A DNA stretch of 64,000 nt from positions 27,666,445 through 27,730,444 of the forward strand of contig OU744446.1 in NCBI GenBank assembly GCA_916610825.1. The letters run 5' to 3'. The position numbers were made by a program, and so were the translations under genes. The notes under the pieces were generated by a model. That model had not been told where the DNA came from and made no database searches. It worked only from the letters and a program-made list of their open reading frames with translations. This document shows, piece after piece, positions 40,301-52,300 of this stretch; positions within the stretch are counted from its first letter, which is position 1; each line of letters begins with the position of its first letter. The DNA comes from Haliclystus octoradiatus (Eukaryota; Cnidaria; Staurozoa; Stauromedusae; Haliclystidae).

Positions 40301-43300
40301 TAAAGACCACCTGCATATAGTGGTCACTGTATGTATCACTCATAGCTGGCTGTTATATACTGGCTTCACTGTATCATAAATTTGGTTGAAAATGGAAAAT
40401 GTATTGATTTTCACCTATTTTTACCGAGTGTTTCTGAGATAGTGAAGAATAATAAAAAGTCTGTATAATGAACTCATTCCCCATGTACCTTACACTCTAT
40501 AAATTTCCATCAAGTGTCTATGAAGATATTGCATTGAAGATGTATCATATCTAAAGCATGCAATCTTGTATTCATAAATTTATTCATCTTTCATATGTGC
40601 ATATAATTTGTAAATAAGAACTGGATTTTCATTATGATTATGAATGTTTTCTCTTGTTTTATTTTCTTCATCTAGGGTTTGTTTAGAAACTATGATATCA
40701 GCTTCTTTCATTTATTTGTCCCAATGCTGAATGAACTATTGGATGAATCATTGGTAAGTGAATGTTTTTTCTAGATCTTTTTTAATTAATACAAACGTCT
40801 GTGATTGTGTGTTATCCTGTTTCCCGCAATTTTCACTCACATATCTCATGCAAAATATTGAAGTTAAATATTATTTTTTCCTTGTATACGTTTATTATAT
40901 TGCATTCCATTATCCTTAGTTCTGCAACTGAAACTGTCAGTAAATATATATTCATAACGTTGATCTGCATTATATATCACCTGGCTTCATTCTACAGTGA
41001 AACCTGTATATAACAGCCAGCTACTAGAGGTAGATAAATTGACCACTATAGACAGGTGGCCTTTATATACAGGTTTGATTCAATAGAAAATATTATTTTA
41101 GACATAGCAAGAGTGACCACTATAGACAGGTGACCGCTGTATAAAAGTGACCGCTATAACAGGTTTGACTGTATTAGCAAATATGATTAAATTGTGTGAG
41201 TGATCATATGGATGGTTGTGGATAATGTATTTGTACTTATCATTATTAGAAAAGGGCATTGATATTGTCTGAATAAGCAACAGTCTAACAAATCCTAACC
41301 CAATAAAGAATACTCCACCTAAAACTGAAGATTGACACGAATATTAAACAAGCACTGCTGAAGGGGACGATAAAAAGAACTTTGAAAAGAGAGTTCATTA
41401 ACAATATGTGAAACAGTTTATGGGGACACAGTTAGAAACGTCTTGTTTGGATTCTAATTGTTCAGCTTTGCTGCCCTGTGACCTGAATATCTGAATGTGT
41501 CTATATCAAGTCACTGTTGATAACACATGTGCACTTGGAATGAAAACTGATTTGTTAGGCTTTTTATAAAATCACGAAGCATAACATTTGAATGCTTGAA
41601 TTGATAGGAACATAATAATCATATTTGAACTTCATCCATTTGAAATTGATATGTTTTTTACCTTTGAAATGATAAATCCCATAATTCGTTTCTAGGAAAG
41701 CAGCCATCGTTGTGCATCTGAGATTATCAGTGGATTGATTCGTGGCTCAAAGCATTGGTCATTTGACAAAGTAAGTATTCCCGTTATCTTACATGTAATA
41801 TCATTAAGCTTTTATTGAATACATTACAGCACATTATTATACAACTATATTCTAAAATAATGCAATCCCAGTAACGTACAACTGATGGGGCATGCATTTG
41901 ATGTTTACGCAAAATAATTGACTTATGACATTTGTTTACATGAAGAATATCCAATAGACTGATCCATAAAGACTCACGTTAAGAAATGTGAATGTCATCA
42001 TAGGTTTTATTGCTCCTATTGGTTATTGGGACAGGGACACGCATTACCCAAGTAGGCTAATGTACTGTTGTAACTCTGTACTGCTGAGGAGTGTGTAGAG
42101 TCAATGAACCTTAAATGTTCATGACTCTCTGGACATTTTATAAATTATTATTAAGGACATTGACATTTTTGCTAAGGCTTTCTGAGTATTTTGGACTCAA
42201 CATGAGTTTTATTGACATTTTCAAGATTATAGATCATAATGTATATGACCTCATTGAGAGTTCTAGAATGTTAACAAAAGTTCATGAAGCTCATATAAAA
42301 TACATACTGGTCTATGTAACTGGTCATGAACTCTGTAAAAGTTCTAGAATATTATGAGGTGTATGTATTGAGGAGGATTAACTCATAAGGCAGAGCAACC
42401 GAACTTCAGACCGGATCATATCTGATCGACTGTGGTTCAAATCCCTCTAAGGTCAACTCAGCCTTGACTTTATCTAAAATATCAAATGAGCACCATCTGA
42501 GGATTGCGGATGGAATGGTCCGAACCACTAATGATAAGAACCACTCCTCTAGAAGTAGAGGAGTGGTACTGGTGCCTTCGGTACGGTGACACCGTCTACA
42601 TTACATATTTGTGAGATGTATGAACTGTTTATGAACTCATATGCTGCATTTCCAAAGGGAAAGCTTCCAATTTTGGTCATACATTTTTTTCGTAGTCAGA
42701 TGCTATTGTCAGGGCATTTCGGTTGAGTAAATTTACATCCCCACAGCAATGATTTCCTTCCATTTTTGTTTAATGCCTTCTTGTATCTAAAATCCTAACT
42801 GTTTCCTTCTTCAGCTGGAGACTTTTTGGGATCAAATATTGCCTATTGTCAAAAAAGTATTTTCAACAATTATGCCAGAGATGGTTAAAGATTGGGCATC
42901 AGCATTTGTTAATGCAACGGTAAGCAATACAATACAATAATAACGTCCAATATGACCATAACCGGAGTGATATAGTTTAGTTTGATAAAAACTGGTTTTT
43001 AGGAGTGAGTGATATTGATCAAATGAAAAAGAAACTTTCTTTGTCATTTTGTTCAATTTCTGATATCCAAATAGTCAGATATGTATTTATATATTAGTTA
43101 AGAATCTAGATTTCAAACCCCATAGCAGGTACGTGGAGTACAGTGAAATCTGTATATAACTGCTAGCCATGAAAGGTAGATAAAATATATGTAGGTGGTC
43201 TTTATATACATGGTTGATTTAGTAAAACACACTGTTTTGGTTAGACATACCAAGAGTGACCACTATAGACAGTTGGTCAGTTTATAGAGGTGATCATAAT

Positions 43301-46300
43301 AACAGTTTTGACTGTATAGCAATGTTGGAAATTAAACTTCCAGATAAGATTCATTGTAACTCACAGCCGTGGATTTTGGGGAATGTAGGGAACATTAACT
43401 AATTCTATATTGAGTTGTAAGATTTCCAAGCATTTTCCTTGGATGATTGTGCTGGATTTATCAGCTTCAATGCAAATTTCACTCAAAACTCTATTATATT
43501 CAATTATATTGCCACTCTTCAATATTTGCTGCAGGTTGCTGAATTTACTGAATGCATGTGTTGATTAACAGTACATGTCTAGATAACCAACTTTAGATAA
43601 TCATTTTATGCGCAATACAACACAGCTTCGTTTTTTCCCTTTTATTGTAATTTATGGATACAGTCAGAGCCATCTATTTACAAGAGTTGGGACACTTCTG
43701 CCATTTTTGTATCTTTTTGCCTGGACCCAAGCACGTTTTTAATAGTGCGCATGTGCAGGAGAATGTTATGTGTTTTTTCCATAGACATAATAGATATCTA
43801 TCTATTATGTCTATGGTTTTTTCAGCCATATTGTATTGTATTTTTTCGCCCGTTTCACTTGAAATGATTGAGAACCTGTTTTCAAAAGAACAAAGATGGC
43901 ATCCAAAAATCACGTGACTGGCATCTGTCCAATTGGAGACGATAGCGGCTCATGAAAGCGTGTCCCAACTCTTGTAAATAGATGGCTCTGGATACAGTGC
44001 TTGATGCTGTCACCATCTCTATTTATTAATTGTTGTGTTATTTATTTCAGGAAAGTCGAGATCCTTACCGTCTTCATCGCTTGTTTTCTTTTCTAATTGA
44101 AAATCCTTTGAATGGGGAAGGAGGAGCGTTTGGTGATGCCACGTATGTACACTTCAATAATATGAAATGAACTTTTTCACCTTCTTTTTATGCCTTTATA
44201 ACTCGAAAATTCTTTTCAGCCTATTTCCAGTCTATTTTTAAACAATTGTACTTTCATGTCTGTAGTCGGTTGTTGAATATGTTTTGAAAGTTACGTCAAT
44301 TTCATTATCACTGCAAATACTCGTTACTTGAAAAAGTAATTGATTACTTACTTATTATTTTTCTCAGAAAAGTAATTAATTACCCCCTAAATAACTTCAA
44401 AACTAACGAGTACCAAGTAACGCGTTACAACACTGGTTTTGATATGTTATTGGCAATGTCATGTCATAGTTATGTCAATCTGTATCTTTACAAGAAGAGA
44501 TGATTTCAACCTATTATTACTTAATGATTACACTGATTCTTAATGAAAATAGACAAAATCTATCCTTAAATGGTATACATTGAATATTTTATGAACTGAA
44601 AATGTGTGCCATTTCACTATATGTGCATTGATAACATGTTCATTAATAAATGTTATTTTTTACCATTTGACATTGAAATTTAAACTGCACTTTCTGTAGA
44701 TAAAGCATCTATATGATAGCTGTGTGTATGGACTATACTTGAACTACCTACGGACTTGTTTTGCAATTCAATAAAATTATAACATTTTGACATTTTAAGT
44801 TTTGCTTATTTTCTAGACGCCTGTTCCTGGCACAAAACACAATTGTACAACAAGAATGGCGTATGCCAGAATTAAGCCATCAATTTTCTAATTATCTTCA
44901 TCAATATCTGTCTCATCCTTACAAAAGTGTCCGTGATCAACTGGGAACGTAAGTTGTTATTATAATCAATCCATATAGTAATTGAATAATGTGAAAGTGG
45001 TTGAATAATTGGTATAAGTGTTCACTTGCATGTATGAAGATATGTACCATCCTATGTGCCATCTTCTCATCTGATAGGTATGTAAGTGATTCTATCAATA
45101 ATCTTGAACACTATAAAGCCCAGTTGTCTACAAGGGGAAGGGGACAAGGGGATAGTGATCTTAGTAAGGTAGATATGATGATCAGGCCAAGTAGGGTTAT
45201 GCATCTACCTGTATTTCTTGATCTTCTTCAGTTTACAAAGCAGAATGATGATGCGTTCAAGAGGCAATCCTCTCCCTACCCCCCTCCTATCCCCTAAAAA
45301 GACTGTTTTTATGCATGGCTTCCAAAGTTTGAAACAAGCCCACCCTTGGCAGACACTAGCTTAACATCCTTCGCTGGTAAGTTATAACTAAGTTTGATAA
45401 TACTTTTTTGTTTGATTTTATTTGATCTCTTTTGTTTTAGTGTCCTGTCATACCTTTACATGTTTGATACACAGTATGGAGGTTTCACAAGGACAAGATC
45501 ACCTCGGTTTAATGACTTGGTTGATTTAGTTTTACCAAAACTAGCGTGTCTGAAGAAGAGCGATACTGAAGAAGCTATGGAAGTAGATAGACCAGTAACA
45601 AAAATTGAATCTGAATGTAAAGCGAATAGTGATGATAAAGACGGTGAAGGAGATCCACATGAAAGTGAAGAGAGAAAAGAAGCCGTACGCTTAGCTAAGA
45701 CTGGTTAGTGATATAGAATAGATTTATCACAATCAGCAATATAGGGTTAATAGGATGATTATGGAAATGTGCATTGCAGACGTCTTATATTGGAACAATT
45801 TTTAGTATAAGCATGCATTCCACACCAACAAGATTGTTTTGATGTGATTCCTGTTTGTGCCCTGCAAACAAATGCAGTTGATTATAATTTCGTATGCGTG
45901 CTTAATAATTAACCATTAAAACTTAGCCACAGGTATGCACTTCAGGTGCTCAAGTGTGTCTCATAGAAAATCTTATAACGCCAGTATGATATCAGCATAC
46001 AGTTACATCATTGTATATCGTATTTAGATAATCATCTGTGTTAATTAAATATACGTTGAAAAATTATATTTATTCTTTGTATATATTGAGTGACACCTGT
46101 ATATAGCAACCACATAAGAACTAGATAAATTGACCACTAAAGACAGGTGTTAATTCAATAGAATAATGCTCTTTATATAATTATTAATGAAGTTGATACT
46201 ATGGATAATTGGTCGCTATTTAGAGATGGTCCTTATAGGCAGGTTTGACTTGCTATAAAAAACAGTGTCTGATTGAGTATTTTCTTGCTAAGTTGTGTTT

Positions 46301-49300
46301 ATTTTGTGGATTTGTTTTGTATTGTAGATTTTGATGATAACTGTTTGATATTGTAATTATTTTATTTTTGTTTCCAGTGTTAGCAATGTTGTCTCATTAC
46401 TCTTATTCTGTGCAACCAATCACAAAGCAGACCTTCAAGTTACTCCCTGTGGTAAGCTAGGCTAATCTACCGTATTCAATCAGAATTATATAAGGTTCAA
46501 TTAATCTGGAACATTCGGATAATAATTATTGTTCAATCTCAGAAGAAATACCCTAAAATAACTCGGCTTAAATATTTTAATTCCCATGTTTTCAGTATGC
46601 TTCATTTGACTTTTTCCAATTGACTATATTTCTGTTGGAAATGTCCTATATTCTACTGCAGTCTGCACATTATAACTGGAAAACTATAAGGCAGTTGCTT
46701 ACATTTATAACATTTTAAGAGTAGTATCTTATCTTTATAGAATTGGAGCCTTACTATTTTTTGTCCTTTAATTTCCGTTTTTGCTGTTGTTGTTGTCTTA
46801 GCTTATGCCATTGGTCTCTAAAGAAGACGATCAAGAATTACAAGATTATTGCAAGCAGGTACAAAGTTGATGTTGTATGGTCGTTGAGATACTTTGTTAC
46901 TTAATACTATTTTAATAATATGGAAACCAACTAATCTGATGTGCTAAGCTACCACAGTCTGTATTTTTCTGTACATCATTCAAGATTTGATCGACACTGA
47001 TTGATACTTCACATAAATTAATCGATTTTCAATTCATTAATTTGACATTAATATTATCCGTATCTGTATTTAGATATGTCTTTTCTGATTTTATTAGGTT
47101 TTCCGTAAACTTTCTCATCGTCAATTACCAAGTGATACTATAGATGATTGTTTGAATTGCTTAACGGAGGTATGACAATTGTACTATTAAATAATACAAT
47201 GAGACATTTACATATCTGCCACCCAGCTATGAGGAAATGTAGATGAATTGACCGCTATCCTGCATTTTAATTCAATATATAATAATATTTTCAACCTTGC
47301 CTGTCCATGTTGTAACTGCTGTATAGAGGTCGCCGCTACAGCAGGTTTTATGCAACTTTCAGAGCCTCCGAAAGGATGTTTAGCGGACAATTGCCGCAAA
47401 TATCCCCTGGGCCGAAAGTTTTTCTGTTGGCCTTGACAACTTGGTATCCAACTAAACAAGCAATTATATCCTCTTTAAACCAATAACTCTATTTTGGCCA
47501 TGATTGCTTTTTTCTCAAAAGATGTAATTTATTTGTTTACCTGTACATGAGCGACCATGCAGTCATCTATTATATATTTTCTTCAATCAAATTATGAACT
47601 GATTCCGCTCAGGGAAATGGCTCTGTTGTACCAGCGCACTTACTATTCTAAAATGACTCATACTGCTGTTTTGTCGGTTGTGAATTTCAGCCTCGTGATC
47701 GCTTCTCCCTCTTCTTTGATGTTGTTGTCGTTGTGCATTATGTAATGTAATATATCATTTTTGGAATTAAAATTGAAATTTTCCCATTAGATTGCAGAAA
47801 ATAAATACTGGAATGCCAAAGCTAATGCATTGAAATATCTACAAGTAAGTTCAAACAGTGTGTGTTATTTTCATAACACAAGTACAAACTATTTTCATCT
47901 TTGCTTTAACCACAGTTTAACCTAAACTTGACCTGAACCACACCATTATAAATGTATACAAACGTAGAACGTCTACTTGTTATCTATTGAACACCAAGGA
48001 ACCACAACAATAGCCTTATCAAGCAAGCAGTGACATTCTTGGTGAGAATCTGTTTAACCTTAACATATATATAGTTGAGTTTCGTCAAGTTGAAATACTA
48101 ATAATCCAGCACATAGTTTTGTGAAACTGACAAACAAAGGTTTTAAAACCGAAATGCACCAGTATAAATTCTGAGTAAATTTAGAAAATATTTTCGAGAA
48201 AAATAACTTTGATTAACGCATAGAATATAACTGTTGTAATTGTGAAATTTTGTAAGCTCTTTCAGAAACGGCAACTTACATCGTTGGGAACAGCATACAG
48301 TATACAGCATACTGACACATCGGTCCATATATTTTATAGTTAATCCATGATCTCAATCAATCTATGCCATCCCGGATTAGAATCTAATACATAGCTTGCC
48401 TTCCCGGATTGTACTAACAAAAGCAATGAACCTCGTTTTGACGGTTTTGGAGACACATCCAGAATTAAAATTTTGAACTAAAATGCTCTATTATGCATAT
48501 CTCGAAATAAAACACAATATTACTTACTAGAATGCTTGCCGCTCGGTTTATTAAAATGTCATATTCTGATTTTGAAAAAATTATGTTTTCTATATCTGTT
48601 TCAGAGTGTCACTTTTCATAATTTGTTTACATTAAAACCAATGGTTGGTCAAATCAAATCATTAATTTTGAAATTATTTGAAGATGAGCAAGTTGAGGTA
48701 TGTTGCATTTGCATAGCTAGAGGTTCATGAAATTAATTTCTGCGTACCCAATATGATAATAATTGCCTGATGAACTATTTTAATGTTCCTATGTGCTCCG
48801 CAAGATCTTAACAGAATAGGTCCCAGGCTCCACTCGCAGTCATATTTTGAGCACTCCCAGTAGAATGAATGCAGGGCAAACTGTAAGAATTGCACAGACA
48901 TAAGCATTCGGAATAATTATTTTTGATTATTGTCAATTAATAATTGTTATGTATTGTGAAGAAGTTCCAAGTAATGTTATTCTCTTTAAAAGAGTTAATG
49001 GCTTGAAAATTTGCAGGCACAAGGAAGAACAGTTGCAGACAATGTTTAGGAGTGGGGTTGGAGCATATAATTAGATGGTAAAAAAATGTTCAGGTCCTAC
49101 CCATTGTCCTACCCCCTATTGTATATGTTTCCCCATCAAATGTATTCAAAGCCTAATACTAATTCTGCGTTTTTTTCGATTACCTGCTTACTTCTAACCC
49201 GAGATTTCACATATAATTGTATTGAAATGTTTTAATGATTGTCTTGCGGAGTAGCTTCAGGTGTATTCCAGTGAGCTGTTTCTATAAATAGATGGACGTA

Positions 49301-52300
49301 AGGACATAGAATGCGCGGGTGTAACACAGGGACATAATGTAATTTATTGTATGTTTCATCCATCAAGATCCAATCTGTTCACAGCAGCATATTTTCATCG
49401 TTTAGGTAAGAGAAGCTGCCTCTACTGCTATCAGTGGATTGATTCATTTTGGTTTCATAAAAGTTGATGAAAAATTACTAGTAAGTGGAACGATTGGATA
49501 ATTATATGATCCTCAAATGTGTACTTGAATGAACATATTTTCTATATTGTTCTCGTATAGGGACATTTTCTATCTTTATCACGTACCAAACTACCCAAAA
49601 CAAAAAAGAAAACTATTGAATCACCGTCAACCGGAGGTAAATAAATATAATATTGTGATTATGCAATTTACGGTATAATGTACAACTATTATCTAATGAT
49701 GATATAGAACGTGTTGTTTCCGCTGTTTGCATCTTGTTTTATTTTTCTGGGATAGTCCTTTGTAGAAAAATCTACATATAAGCAGTATTATCGGACCCTT
49801 TGAGCGTCTCGAAATGATTCTTCAACCTTAACATTCAATTCTGGTGAGACTCCTGTCCTAATGCTATATATACTAGGTTAAAAATTCTATATTTATTTTT
49901 TCATCACTAACACCCTTAAAATGGCAGACACTCACTTGTCTATTTTAGGGAGTCACTCATTTCTCATACAATCTATTCTATAATCCATGTGCTAAGCTAA
50001 TGTACCAATACTGGATTCAATTTATAATAAACTGTTGTTAGACTGAACAATCTAATGCAAGCCATATCATGTATAAGTGTCATACATTTTGTATTTCATT
50101 GTATAGCATTGCCTGCGATCATCAAGCGACATTCTGGTGTTTTGGGACTGTGTGCTTGTATCGAGGCATATCCGTATGTGGTACCAAGTTGGATGCCAGA
50201 TGTTATTGTTGGAATTGGGGATCATTTGCATGACCCTGAACCTATTCAGGTCAGTTTCATAGATTTGATCCTATTATAACTCATAGAGCCGTTGATATAT
50301 AGCTTATTTGGTTGCGGTGTGAGAGGTCGCACGCTCTTATCTTACCCTCTAGCGATTTGGCAAAAACTGTATAAATTCGCAGGCAGTCAACGTGCAGTGA
50401 CTTGCATTTCATTGAGCGGAACTTACGATGGATACTCTCTCTAGCTTGTGTAGTCATAGTCTTCTATTAGGAATAAAAATTGATAATTTTCTGATTTATA
50501 GGTCAAACCTCAACAAAAAATACATTAAAAAATGTTGAAATTTTTCAAGAGTCTGGAAGGCTGAATATTTTTGTCGGACACTAATCGCATCTTAATATGT
50601 ATGATGCTTGTTACCACCATAACACAGCTACGGTTGGTTCGAGACGTACTTTTTGGAGTTTAGATGACTTTCATGGACGGACTTCGTGGTATCCGTATCC
50701 CCCCATCTGATGGTTACCGGGCCCTCCCTCCACGATAATTTGAGCTTTGTGTACTTCATTGTATATGTATAAATTATTTTACAGGGTGTATGATCTTACG
50801 CTTTCGATAAGGAAATTAAGAATCCGCCAATATTGAAAGCGTTTCTTAGGAAACTCGTAATTGTATATGGCATCGAAAAATAAGAAATTGACTTTTTGCC
50901 GGTTTAATGCAATTGAAGCATCCAGTAACTATAAAAAAAAATGCTATCAAATTGATTCCTCTTACAAATATCAAATAAAAACAAGCGGACATAATCTTGG
51001 GATCTAAGATAACAGAAACACGAAAGCAAAAGGTGATAAATGTTAGCAAACGCAAATATTTGAAATTCTTAGACCTACAAATCGGTATTGAACTTTCTTA
51101 GCAATCTGGTAAGTTGAGTACTAACTTTCTTATAAAGCACTTCATTATTAAAAAAAGTTTATAGAATGCAAATAACGTCTCTCCAATTTTATATAGAAGA
51201 TAATACGGAGTGTCAACTGTTATTGACCTTGTTTTGATAAAAAAAGACTGAAATAAAATGTTAAGAATGTTGTTTTGCGTGATATACCTGTTAGCGTCTG
51301 ACCCTTTATACCCGTACTGATCATACCAATCGATCTCTAACTCTTTGTCGATCGATCGATGGCTCTTGTACTAATCAGTATCAACTTTGACGTCATTTTT
51401 ATTGTTGTGATGAACTCTGATTAATGGAAATCTACATCACAAAATCTGACATTCTGTAACTATCACTCAATATGCGCTATTCTCTACTTTCCCATATCTG
51501 TAATCTACAATAACATGATTCTCATAGCAGATCTTCTGACCTTTTAAATATAGTTTTGTCTTTATACAAACATATTACCACAGTAATATTTACCAATAAA
51601 ATACCACATTTAACCATTATTTATAAACATAACATATATTCCTTGTGACACACTGACCTAGTTATCTCAAGATCATCTCATAATTCCTACTTTCCTAGTT
51701 ATGTTATATTATTGATTTAATCCCTTGTTGTTGAGATTTTTGAAATAAGTAATCTTCCACCAGTAATAATATTCGTGATTGACATTTCGTATCCATCACT
51801 CTTGACCCTGTCTTGAAATCAACAACTTTCAGGTCACCGAAAATAGGTGCTCTTTTGTTCCGTGTTTCTATTTTGATCACAAAACAATTATTTGAAGACC
51901 ATATAAATAAAAACAAAGATGTTATGCCCGTAGGTTCTCACGAGGAGACATTTATTAAAGGCATAAAATTGACCATCGTGCCTTGCGTACTCAAAGTTGA
52001 AAAATGAATGCTATTTTCAAGCCACAAAATAATGGTGTAGTGAATCAGTACATATTCGAAGACCGAGCGCAAAGGCCGCCGGTCAATTGTATGCCTTTAA
52101 CATGTTAAGAAAGTCTATAATAATATGTGTACAGCATGTATGTGCTATCATTGACGATAATTGATTTAAATACAAACTGAACTTCGCGAAACCTAAACAT
52201 TAAACATTTAAGGCCTTGACATGGTGTTAGTTCGTTTTTACGTATGGATCTATTGAGCCATTGCATAAACACAAATCCTAATTTCAACTACTATTATAAG

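Noticed and set aside
43654-43917. Paired 87- and 79-codon ORFs on opposite strands
   Set aside because: They lie wholly in the hAT MITE and its inverted ends, which explains open frames on both strands.
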